From an uncultured bacterium (GTDB lineage Bacteria; Desulfobacterota; Desulfobulbia; Desulfobulbales; Desulfobulbaceae), in assembly GCA_903842475.1 (NCBI GenBank), contig CAIMMA010000168.1, forward strand, positions 1-7,911: a stretch of DNA of 7,911 nt, written 5' to 3'. The translations under genes and the position numbers were made by a program. The notes beneath the pieces were generated by a model. That model was given only the letters and a program-made list of their open reading frames with translations. It had not been told where the DNA came from and ran no database searches. Shown here piece after piece: positions 1 to 5,913 of the stretch. Position 1 is the stretch's first letter. Every line of letters starts with the position of its first letter.

Positions 1-393
1 GGCGCCGACCGCATCGTCGAAGAAATCATGGTCGGACTGCCCGGTCAGAAATGGACCTTCCTCTTCCTGGTGATGCTGATCATCTTCATCCTTGGTTTTT
101 TTATCGATTTTTTCGAGATCACCTACATCGTCGTGCCGATCATCAAGCCTGTGGCCGAAGTAATCGGGCTTGACCCGTTGTGGTTCGCCATCCTGATCGC
201 CATGAACCTGCAGACCTCCTTCCTCACGCCACCCTTTGGTTTTTCGCTGTTCTACCTCAAGGGCTGCTGCCCGCCGGAGATCAGGACGGTGGACATCTAT
301 CGGGGCGTGGTGCCGTTCATTATCCTCCAGGTGATCGTGTTGGTGTGGCTGGCGGTGTTTCCTGAATTTTTCGGGATGAAATCAGGGCATTAA
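1..393 (+). CDS. dctM: TRAP transporter large permease, C-terminal part (DctM-like)
   Basis: The frame is open from the first base, so the gene begins before the window; 130 residues remain. The protein is very hydrophobic, with three or four membrane-spanning segments. Phrases such as FFIDFFEITYIVVPI, FAILIAMNLQTSFLTPPFGF and a final membrane helix ending in VFPEF match the C-terminal end of the large (12-helix) permease of tripartite ATP-independent periplasmic transporters. These carry dicarboxylates or other organic acids driven by a sodium gradient, together with a periplasmic binding protein and a small membrane subunit, which are presumably upstream. The substrate cannot be read from this piece. 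A hairpin starts 6 bases after the TAA stop, so this is probably the last gene of its operon. Confidence 0.9.
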   Translation, partial: GADRIVEEIMVGLPGQKWTFLFLVMLIIFILGFFIDFFEITYIVVPIIKPVAEVIGLDPLWFAILIAMNLQTSFLTPPFGFSLFYLKGCCPPEIRTVDIYRGVVPFIILQVIVLVWLAVFPEFFGMKSGH

Positions 394-399
394 TTGGCG

Positions 400-429
400 G
401 GTGGGCAAGCGTCTGCTTGCTTGCCCACC
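400..429 (+). terminator. Hairpin terminator after the TRAP permease
   Basis: A perfect 11-bp stem (GGTGGGCAAGC at 400-410 with GCTTGCCCACC at 419-429) and an 8-base loop lie just after the permease stop. Only a short ATTT follows, so the U-tract is weak. A second, smaller hairpin (GCCCGC 466-471 with GCGGGC 481-486, followed by CTTCTTT) lies further on, before the next gene, and may add to termination or form part of that gene's leader. Confidence 0.7.
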
Positions 430-530
430 ATTTACCTTGCATGTCGAAGGTGGACGCAAAAACCTGCCCGCAGGACGACAGCGGGCCTTCTTTGCGATCT
501 AAGGAAAGAAGCCGGAGCAACCAGAACACC

Positions 531-1829
531 ATGGGACATCTCGCCAGCAAGGATACCTACCGCCACCTGGGCAAGCGTCTGGATCAGGCGCCGGTGCGCA
601 CGCCTTGGACCCCGATTTTTCGAGCATTGGTGGAGGCGCTCTATACACCGGCCGAGGCTCGATTGGTCAGCCGTCTGCCCTATCGTCCCTCAACCCTGGC
701 CCGGATCGCCCGGATGACCGGAGAATCCGAAACTGTCCTGCGGCCCCAGATGGAAGGCCTTTGCGCGAAGGGGCTGGTGCTGGATCTCTGGAACGGCATG
801 GAATACCTGTACCTGGTCAGCCCGCTGGTCATCGGCTTTTTCGAATTCACCATGATGCGCACCGGCCCGGACCTGCCCCGGGCGCGGTGGGCCGAACTTT
901 TCCAGGCCTACATGTTCGGCGAGAGGGATTTCCTGGCGGCCAACTTCGGCAACGGCCAGCAGGTCTCGGTGATGCGCGCCCTGCCCCATGAAGAAACCCT
1001 GGGACCGCACGTCGAAATTTTGGACTATGAAAAAGCTTCGGCCCTCATCGAGGAACACACCGAGTTTTCGCTGGGGCTGTGTTCCTGCCGCCACGAAAAG
1101 CACCACCTCGGGCAGGCACCTTGCCGCACCCCCATGGAAACCTGCACCTCCATGGGGGCCGGCGCCCGATTGCTGATTAGAAACGGGTTTGCCAAACCCA
1201 TCGACAAAATGCAAATGCGCGATATTCTCGCCCGATCACGGGACTTGGGCCTGACCCTGTCCACCGACAACGTCCGCCGGGATGCCGGCTTCATTTGTCA
1301 CTGCTGCGGATGCTGCTGCAATCTGCTGCTGGGGGTACGCGAAACCGGGTACACCGGCATCCTGGTCACCTCAAGTTACCTGGCAGCAGTGGATGCAACC
1401 TTGTGCACGGGATGCGGCTTGTGCGCCAAGGCCTGCCCGGTGGCGGCCATCGAGATGGAGAGCAGGGGAGCCGGAAGCCAATCCCGACCCGCAGCCAAGT
1501 TCGCGCAGGTCGGCGCCATCTGTTTGGGCTGCGGCGTCTGCGCGCTCCAATGTCCCACCGGGGCATTGCGGCTGCAGCAACGTTCCCAACAGGTCCTGCA
1601 TCCCGAAGACAGCTTCGAGCGGGTTATGCTCCAGGCCCTGGAGCGGGACACGCTGCAGACGTTTATCTTCGACAACCCCGAAAGCCGGACCCAGGAATTC
1701 ATGCGCGGATTGGTCGGCGGATTCCTGAAACTGCCCCCGGTCAAGCGCGCCCTGCTCGGTGAAAAACTGCGCTCCCGTTTTCTGCTCGCCCTGCGCCGGA
1801 TGGCGACCACGGCTGGCCCGTCGATATAG
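531..1829 (+). CDS. Winged-helix / multi-cluster Fe-S (ferredoxin-like) protein
   Basis: 432 residues from the ATG at 531, chosen because GGAG (514-517) and AAGGAAAG (501-508) precede it; the longer frame from 417 would start inside the terminator stem. Residues about 41-86 look like a small winged-helix fold. The middle holds CSCRH at 184-188 with further cysteines at 198 and 205, then the dense CHCCGCCC at 256-263. Two classic 4Fe-4S motifs follow: C292-x2-C-x2-C-x3-C302-P and C331-x2-C-x2-C-x3-C341-P. The C-terminal 90 residues are helical and basic. I recognise the layout (CxCRH, CxCCGCCC, two ferredoxin clusters, then a region with LPPVK) as a family common in sulfate-reducing Desulfobacterota, usually annotated only as a 4Fe-4S protein. 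A role in electron transfer or redox sensing is inferred. No signal peptide is seen, so it is probably cytoplasmic. It appears to be monocistronic. Confidence 0.88.
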   Translation: MGHLASKDTYRHLGKRLDQAPVRTPWTPIFRALVEALYTPAEARLVSRLPYRPSTLARIARMTGESETVLRPQMEGLCAKGLVLDLWNGMEYLYLVSPLVIGFFEFTMMRTGPDLPRARWAELFQAYMFGERDFLAANFGNGQQVSVMRALPHEETLGPHVEILDYEKASALIEEHTEFSLGLCSCRHEKHHLGQAPCRTPMETCTSMGAGARLLIRNGFAKPIDKMQMRDILARSRDLGLTLSTDNVRRDAGFICHCCGCCCNLLLGVRETGYTGILVTSSYLAAVDATLCTGCGLCAKACPVAAIEMESRGAGSQSRPAAKFAQVGAICLGCGVCALQCPTGALRLQQRSQQVLHPEDSFERVMLQALERDTLQTFIFDNPESRTQEFMRGLVGGFLKLPPVKRALLGEKLRSRFLLALRRMATTAGPSI

Positions 1830-2154
1830 CCGCATATAGCGGTCCGCCTGAGCCAGTCGTGCCCGGAGCGCAATTTCGCCACCGGGTCGTGAGTCGCCTG
1901 TTCCTCATCCCTTACCGGCGGGGCTGGCCCTCGGCGCCGGCGTCACCATGGGGGCTCAACGCCTCGAACTCGACGATTCCTGTTGGTTAGTATTTGTCAG
2001 GCAAGCAACGGTATGGTACCGATACCCTGCTTCCTCCGGGAAGCGGCGACCTTTTTTGCTTTGATCGCTTTGCGCAACGGTCGTCAGCCTGTTTGCGGTC
2101 GAAATTTTCAGGAAAACGGTGCGGGCCGGTTCCTGGCGATAATCGTTGTCCCCC
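1830..2154. other. Intergenic stretch without a supported gene
   Basis: No frame here has a convincing start with a ribosome binding site or a recognisable protein. There is a short hairpin (GCTTCC 2029-2034 with GGAAGC 2039-2044), followed after 7 bases by a run of six T (2052-2057), which is at best a weak terminator for the Fe-S gene. A small dyad, GGTAT-GGTACC-GATACC, lies at 2010-2026. Confidence 0.5.
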
Positions 2155-2210
2155 AACGGGCGTCATGCCCGTTAGATCGCCATCTCCAGGTGCGGAGATG
2201 GAAAATCTCC
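2155..2210 (+). promoter_or_regulatory. Leader with overlapping hairpins before the ankyrin lipoprotein
   Basis: Three pairings can be read. AACGGGC (2155-2161) pairs with GCCCGTT (2167-2173). CATCTCC (2181-2187) pairs with GGAGATG (2194-2200). The same GGAGAT (2194-2199) can instead pair with ATCTCC (2205-2210). The last two exclude each other, as in attenuators, and the second is followed by CATTACTTTT. The region ends 28 bases before the start codon at 2239. It does not match a riboswitch class I know. The stems are short, so function is a guess. Confidence 0.4.
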
Positions 2211-2238
2211 CATTACTTTTGCTGTCACGAGGTGCGGA

Positions 2239-2982
2239 ATGACAAACAAAATGGTTCGTTATGTGGTTTGGCTGTCCATATTGGCTCTTGCGGTGCTCTC
2301 CGGTTGCGCTCGAACGCCATCAAAGGCCGCCAGGGACACCAAGATCGCCCAGCAGGAAGCACTCAAAAATCTCGATGTCCAGAATGCCGATGGCGACACC
2401 GCGCTTATCTTGGCGCTCGCTGACGGCCAAACCAATATCGCCCGCAAGCTGATCGACCAGGGCGCCCAGGTGGACCTGCAGAATAATAATGGCGATACCG
2501 CCCTGATCTTTGCGGCCGCCAGAAACAACGCCGATATTGCCAAAAGGCTGATTAAAAAGGGGGCCACCCTGGATATTCAGGATAAAAATGGCGATACTGC
2601 CCTGATCTTTGCAGCGGCCACGGGGAGCACCGATATCGTCCGCATGTTGCTCGACAAGGGGGCCGCCTTGGATATGCAGAACGCAACGGGTGACACCGCC
2701 CTGATAGCGGCGGCGGCCAACGATAGCGCCGAAGTCGCTAAAATATTAATTAAAAAAAGAGCGGGGCTGGATCTGCAGACCAAGGATGGCAACACCGCGA
2801 TTATGGTGGCGGTGTCCAATGGCAACAAGGATATTGTTCGTTTGTTGATAGACAAGGGCGCACGGCTGGATATTCGCAACAAGGGGGGGCTTACGGTCAT
2901 GGACTTTGCGATGAAAGCCGATAACCCCGCCATCGTTGAAAGGCTCCGTGCGGCCCAAGCCGGCGGCCGTTCCTCCCGCTGA
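2239..2982 (+). CDS. Ankyrin-repeat lipoprotein
   Basis: 247 residues; GAGG at 2229-2232 lies 6 bases before the ATG. The N-terminus is a lipoprotein signal: basic MTNKMVR, a hydrophobic stretch, then lipobox LSGC with the lipidated cysteine at 23. From residue 45 there are six ankyrin repeats with an exact 33-residue pitch (conserved Asp at 46, 79, 112, 145, 178 and 211), each built on LDxQNxxGDTALI...A...G..DIA+.LI.KGA. The usual TPLH signature of eukaryotic ankyrins is replaced by DTALI or DTALIFAA, as in many bacterial ones. The last repeat is degenerate and ends in a short basic tail. The residue after the lipidated cysteine is Ala, not Asp, which favours outer-membrane sorting by the E. 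coli rule. Ankyrin repeats bind proteins; the partner is unknown. It appears to stand alone. Confidence 0.93.
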   Translation: MTNKMVRYVVWLSILALAVLSGCARTPSKAARDTKIAQQEALKNLDVQNADGDTALILALADGQTNIARKLIDQGAQVDLQNNNGDTALIFAAARNNADIAKRLIKKGATLDIQDKNGDTALIFAAATGSTDIVRMLLDKGAALDMQNATGDTALIAAAANDSAEVAKILIKKRAGLDLQTKDGNTAIMVAVSNGNKDIVRLLIDKGARLDIRNKGGLTVMDFAMKADNPAIVERLRAAQAGGRSSR

Positions 2983-3264
2983 AAAGCGCGCCATCTCCTG
3001 CCGCCGCGCCTGCTCTTGAAGGATGGGCCTCCTTGGGAACCGGCGAGGTGGTGGCCTGGACGCATGATGCGGAGAGGGAGGCGGCTCATGGCAAGCTTGC
3101 CGCAACCTCCGTATGGAGCCTGCGGGATCAACGGCTGACTCCCACCTTGGTGGTATGCGCACCGCTAATCTTTTCAGGCTCCTTGGTGATCGATTCTCCG
3201 ACAAGAGTCCCTGGTGCTTGGTCCCGACCCGTTGGTCTCAGGGTGTCAAAAAGTATAGGGTGAT
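2983..3264. other. Intergenic gap between convergent genes
   Basis: It lies between the + strand ankyrin gene and the - strand HEPN gene. No believable coding frame was found. It holds a compound hairpin: CCGCA (3100-3104) with TGCGG (3121-3125) outside, CTCC (3107-3110) with GGAG (3115-3118) inside, and a GTAT loop. A small CCACC-TT-GGTGG dyad lies at 3142-3153. Neither has a T-tract, so I do not call a terminator. The left edge of the decayed island may lie in this gap. Confidence 0.4.
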
Positions 3265-3684
3265 TTAAAAAAGTTCAGTTTTGTTGAGCAGTGCGATCCG
3301 TTTGTGCACTTCTTTTTTCATGACAGCGAGCTCGGCTTCCACTTCCAGTCGGCCTTTGGGGCAAGCGATTCTTTCCATGTTTTTGGTGATGGAGTCGTGC
3401 ACGATTTCGTTGCGGATTTTCAGGCCGGCCTCAAGATAGTCGCTCAAGTCCGCTGGAATGTCGATTCGTTTGCGAAGCGCGTTGATCGACTGCCCCAGCG
3501 TCTCGTTGGAGTAGAGGTCCAGGGCCGCGCCAAATAGGTTTTCCTGTTCCTCGGTTGCATCGTGAGACAGCTTTGCATTGAGCAATCGCAAGCTGACTTC
3601 GAGAGACTGGCAGGTGAACACTGCTTTGCCCAGTTCGAGGAAGATGGGATCCATTTCGTTTCCAGCGTTATTTTCGGTGGTCAT
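3265..3684 (-). CDS. Small HEPN-type helical protein
   Basis: 139 residues, predicted all-helical and with no signal peptide. Residues 88-97 read LKIRNEIVHD, giving an R91-N92-x3-H96 motif. This R-(N)-x4-H pattern is the hallmark of HEPN domains, whose active members are RNases in toxin-antitoxin, abortive infection and CRISPR systems. An early helix with CQSLEVSLRLL (25-35) also fits the small HEPN-like proteins usually annotated as hypothetical. The ribosome binding site is weak (AGAGA upstream), so the start could instead be Met11. No MNT-type nucleotidyltransferase antitoxin, the usual HEPN partner, is adjacent. A fragment of a type I methyltransferase lies upstream on the same strand, suggesting a defence-island origin. 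RNase activity is inferred from the motif only; many small HEPN-like proteins have no tested function. Confidence 0.72.
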   Translation of the reverse strand: MTTENNAGNEMDPIFLELGKAVFTCQSLEVSLRLLNAKLSHDATEEQENLFGAALDLYSNETLGQSINALRKRIDIPADLSDYLEAGLKIRNEIVHDSITKNMERIACPKGRLEVEAELAVMKKEVHKRIALLNKTELF

Positions 3685-3718
3685 GTTCAGTCTCTTGGTA
3701 TTCCGCTGTTAACGGCAA

Positions 3719-3773
3719 CCTGTTGATGCAACAGGCAGATTGTTTTTGAGAAGTGTCCATTCCGTGAATGGAC
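3719..3773. promoter_or_regulatory. Two close hairpins in the HEPN gene leader
   Basis: CCTGTTG (3719-3725) pairs with CAACAGG (3729-3735) across a 3-base loop, and GTCCATTC (3755-3762) pairs with GAATGGAC (3766-3773) across a CGT loop. Both are perfect and lie 35-90 bases upstream of the HEPN start on the - strand. They could be dyad operators for autoregulation, RNA hairpins in the leader, or scar sequence at the broken end of the hsdM remnant. On the + strand the first is followed by ATTGTTTTTG, but no + strand gene leads into it. Confidence 0.4.
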
Positions 3774-3808
3774 GACCTGTTTGCGTGAGGCGTTTCTTGG
3801 TGACACCT

Positions 3809-3982
3809 CTAGCCCAGTTGGGGCTGGACCAGCTCAGCTATCAGATTGATGATATGGCGGGGTGGACGGAACTGGCCGTTTTTCCCGACCTGGGCGATTT
3901 CGGAAAGCAGGTGTTCGTGGGCATCCCTTTGAATATCCTTAAAAGGCCCGGCCTTCTTGGTTCGAGTCTTTTTCAACTTCAT
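3809..3982 (-). pseudogene. hsdM: Type I restriction methyltransferase fragment (HsdM)
   Basis: A 57-residue frame from ATG 3982 to TAG 3809 holds DIQRDAHEHLLSEIA, then GKNGQF, then RHIINLIAELVQPQLG. This is the stretch of HsdM (normally about 500 residues) just before the AdoMet-binding DPACGTGGF motif, where intact proteins read GQFxTPRHII. Here the Thr is Pro, and the frame stops right after QLG, before the catalytic motifs. The open frame reaches back only to a TAA near 4036, so both the helical N-terminal domain and the catalytic and C-terminal parts are missing. It cannot be an active methyltransferase. No hsdS or hsdR is seen. The piece is short, but the match to this conserved block is specific. 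Confidence 0.78.
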
Positions 3983-4038
3983 CGATGATCTTTCGACTTC
4001 AGGACAGCGTTGTTTTGTAACATCGGAAGCTTCCTTTT

Positions 4039-4098
4039 AACCACGGAACCCACTGAATGCACGTAAAATTCAGCTTTTTGTCTGTGTGTTCCTTTGTT
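4039..4098. repeat. Imperfect inverted repeat of the ACCACGGAACACAC type
   Basis: The arm at 4039-4056 matches the reverse complement of 4081-4098 at 14 of 18 bases. The same motif recurs at 6711-6737. Each copy lies just past the stop codon of a Fic-type tail. The motif is built from 9-base units related to TTCxGTGTx. Similar sequences are, from memory, scattered through genomes of this group, so this may be a genome-wide intergenic repeat. Confidence 0.55.
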
Positions 4099-4341
4099 GC
4101 AACGTATCTGCCGCTGGTTTCGCGGGTTTCATGGTCATCCGCCTCCGCCGTTAGCCCTGCGTCCTTTTTCGGTCCGCCGGTACCACTGCAGGCGGCTGCC
4201 GGGTTTTACCGGGATGGTCATTTCGACATACCCTTCCGCCATGGCGCGGGGCAGGTATTCTTCACTGAAGTGCATTCGGTCTTTAAGACCAAGTTGTGCC
4301 ATAATGTCGTCTCCCCGGGGCATTTCCCTCACGAGGATTTC
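4081..4341. repeat. Diverged direct repeat, copy A (Fic-type tail plus 3' flank)
   Basis: It aligns with 6720-6969 in the same orientation at about 75-80 percent by eye. Shared blocks include CCCTTCCGCCATGGC, GGGATGGTCATTTCGA and AAGTTGTGCCATAAT. One gap in the coding part is exactly 3 bases (one codon). The pair brackets the PLP enzyme and hydrolase genes. Confidence 0.75.
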
Positions 4342-4428
4342 CTCGCGGCGGGCGCTCGCACTGGTGATCTCCTCGTGCCGGCGGAGGTGTTTATGCAGAA
4401 AAGCGACAATTTGAGCAGATTGAATTTT
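4135..4428 (-). pseudogene. C-terminal tail of a Fic/AlbA-type protein, copy A
   Basis: An open frame of 97 residues runs from just after a TGA (4431-4429) to a TGA at 4135. It has no ATG before the conserved part. The recognisable part reads REMPRGDDIMAQLGLKDR, then YVEMTIP, KPGSRLQ and RRTEKGRR. This is the winged-helix tail found at the C-terminus of many Fic-family AMP transferases and of AlbA_2/RecG-like ATP-binding proteins that often accompany type I restriction operons. The catalytic part (Fic HPFxxGNGR, or the AlbA domain) is absent. The upstream 34 residues (AFLHKHLRRHEEITSASARR) are not typical and may be a different piece. Probably a remnant; a very small regulatory protein using a non-ATG start cannot be excluded. 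Confidence 0.72.
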
Positions 4429-4432
4429 TCAG

Positions 4433-4470
4433 GATTATTTCCCGAAATATTGGTACATTACGATTATTTC
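4433..4470. promoter_or_regulatory. Possible operator: GATTATTTC pair with a dyad
   Basis: GATTATTTC occurs at 4433-4441 and again at 4462-4470, 29 bases apart. The first overlaps a perfect dyad, TATTTC-CC-GAAATA (4436-4449). The region is AT-rich compared with its neighbours and sits between the Fic-type tail (read leftwards) and the PLP gene (read rightwards). It could be a repressor site serving either direction. The stretch from here to 4578 holds no gene and no clear promoter that I can assign. Confidence 0.35.
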
Positions 4471-4592
4471 GCAGGTTAGGTAAACCAAAGAGCCTGAGCT
4501 TGTTTGTAAAAAATGAGGGCTACGCTACCTGGCCGGTTTTGCTGAATTAACGAGTCAATGTCTATTTTTATAACTCATAGGAGGGGGACGCC

Positions 4593-5879
4593 ATGACGAC
4601 GCATCGAGTGCATGACGATGACATCAACATTGAGCGGAGAGACTTCACCTGCAAGAGCCTGGCCGGACTCGCCGGCCTCCTCTTCAGCGACTCGCTCTTT
4701 GGCGCTTCTGTGTTTGCCGAGTCATTGATAAAAGAGACATCGGTCTGCTTGCATGATCCTGCGTGGATCAGAAACTCGATCAAAACGCTTTGGGAAGATC
4801 GTCGTCGGAGCGGGGTGACGCCGTTGTTACGGCTTGTTCCACCCTTCAACAGCGGCTTGTGTCTGTATCTGAAAAATGAGGGTCTGAGCCCCACCGGCAG
4901 CTTGAAGCATCGGGTCGCCTGGGGATTGCTCATGCAGGCCCTTGTCAACGGGGAGATCGGCCCGAGCACAAGTCTGTATGAGGTGACCAGCGGCAATACA
5001 GGCATCGGTGAGGCCTATTTCGCCAAACTCTTGGGGCTGCCCTTCACCGCCGTGATGCGAGCAGGGATAAGCCCGCTTAAAATGCAAGCTATCCGCGATT
5101 ACGGAGGCCAGACGGCCATAGCGCCCACCGGAGTCACCCCCGCAGCCTACCTGGAGGAACTGCTCGCCAAGGAACCTAACGGCTATAATCTCAATCAATT
5201 CGCCAATGCTGAAAAAAGTCTCGATTTCGTGGATGCATCGCCTGATCGGACCATGAATATGGCCAGCGAAATATTCCGTCAATTGGAAGGTGGCGGCCAT
5301 CCCTGTCCAGTTTGGTTTGTCGCGGGCGCGGGCTCAGGCGGAACCGCCACGAGCATTGCCCGATATCTTCGCAAATGGGCGGACAATAGCGGGCGCAACT
5401 GCTCAACCCAACTTGCGGTGGTCGACCCGGAGGATTCTGCGCTTTTTGAGTGGTACCGCACAGACGACAACGCCGTCACCTCGCCGAAGGGGTCCAGGAT
5501 AGAGGGCATCGGCTCCAGCGGGCCCGTCGTTTTCGGCAAAACGTTCAGCCTGCTCAGGACTGGAGTCGCCCGCATGTTCAAGACCCCGGACGACGCGTCC
5601 ATAGCGGCCATGAGGCTTACCTTCGCGCTCACCGGTTACGAGCCTGGGCCTTCCACCGGGACGAACCTCGTCGGGGCCATGCGTCTTCTTGAAGAGATGC
5701 ATCGAAAGGGAGAACAAGGAGCAATCGTCACCATCATTTGCGATGACGGAAAACGCTACAGTAACAGTTATTACGACGCGCAGTGGTTGAAGAGCAAGCA
5801 ATTGAACCAGGACCGATGGCGCCCGACGCTTGAAACTTTCTGGAACAGCGGCAAATGGAATGAGCCAGCGAGTGAATAG
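4593..5879 (+). CDS. Tat-exported PLP enzyme, cysteine synthase / cysteine desulfhydrase family
   Basis: 428 residues; a strong AGGAGG (4579-4584) lies 8 bases before the ATG. The N-terminus has a twin-arginine signal: E14-R15-R16-D17-F18-T19, then a mild hydrophobic stretch to about residue 42 (VFAES). The rest is a fold-type II PLP enzyme: TGSLKHR with the Schiff-base lysine K105, the substrate loop TSGNTG (132-137), the phosphate-binding loop GAGSGGT (245-251), SRIEGIG (301-307), STGTN (354-358) and CDDGKRY (383-389). The SLKHR form (rather than SxKDR) and the C-terminal blocks resemble Cds1-type L-cysteine desulfhydrases more than biosynthetic CysK/CysM. The TSGNTG loop is the standard cysteine synthase form. 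It may release sulfide from cysteine or make a cysteine derivative; the reaction is not decided by sequence. Cytoplasmic members lack the leader, so export of a folded, PLP-loaded enzyme through Tat is the likely reason for it. It probably forms an operon with the hydrolase at 5914. Confidence 0.88.
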   Translation: MTTHRVHDDDINIERRDFTCKSLAGLAGLLFSDSLFGASVFAESLIKETSVCLHDPAWIRNSIKTLWEDRRRSGVTPLLRLVPPFNSGLCLYLKNEGLSPTGSLKHRVAWGLLMQALVNGEIGPSTSLYEVTSGNTGIGEAYFAKLLGLPFTAVMRAGISPLKMQAIRDYGGQTAIAPTGVTPAAYLEELLAKEPNGYNLNQFANAEKSLDFVDASPDRTMNMASEIFRQLEGGGHPCPVWFVAGAGSGGTATSIARYLRKWADNSGRNCSTQLAVVDPEDSALFEWYRTDDNAVTSPKGSRIEGIGSSGPVVFGKTFSLLRTGVARMFKTPDDASIAAMRLTFALTGYEPGPSTGTNLVGAMRLLEEMHRKGEQGAIVTIICDDGKRYSNSYYDAQWLKSKQLNQDRWRPTLETFWNSGKWNEPASE

Positions 5880-5903
5880 GAACCGCCTTTACTTGTTGGC
5901 GAA

Positions 5904-5909
5904 AGGAGG
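5904..5909 (+). promoter_or_regulatory. Ribosome binding site that fixes the hydrolase start
   Basis: AGGAGG lies 4 bases before the ATG at 5914. The reading frame is open further upstream (a start at 5830, inside the PLP gene), but only the 5914 start has this site and gives a clean signal peptide. Confidence 0.8.
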
Positions 5910-5913
5910 ACAC

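Noticed and set aside
417..530. An upstream start for the Fe-S protein.
   Set aside because: It begins inside the terminator stem, has no ribosome binding site, and its first 38 residues look like translated non-coding sequence.
628..639. TGGTGGAGGCGC, a 12-base match in the same orientation to the ssrA 3' end (7635-7646), as a possible second attachment site.
   Set aside because: It lies inside the intact Fe-S protein gene (encoding ALVEAL), stops matching at base 13, and no longer copy of the ssrA end exists in the window. Probably chance.
1983..2423. A + strand frame running from the intergenic region into the ankyrin gene.
   Set aside because: No ribosome binding site or domain; it overlaps the real gene in another frame and crosses the hairpin leader.
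3033..3263. A small + strand frame between the ankyrin and HEPN genes.
   Set aside because: No ATG with a ribosome binding site, no known domain, and biased composition typical of non-coding GC-rich DNA.
3740..3988. A + strand frame of 82 residues.
   Set aside because: It is the shadow of the HsdM fragment, which is specific on the - strand.
4057..4479. A + strand frame across the first Fic-type tail.
   Set aside because: It is the antisense reading of a recognisable protein fragment and has no known domain.
4530..4543. TGGCCGGTTTTGCT as a sigma-54 promoter before the PLP gene.
   Set aside because: The GG and GC elements are separated by 8 bases instead of the required 10.
5830..5913. An upstream start for the hydrolase, overlapping the PLP gene.
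   Set aside because: It lacks a ribosome binding site, and it would bury the clear signal peptide that begins at 5914.
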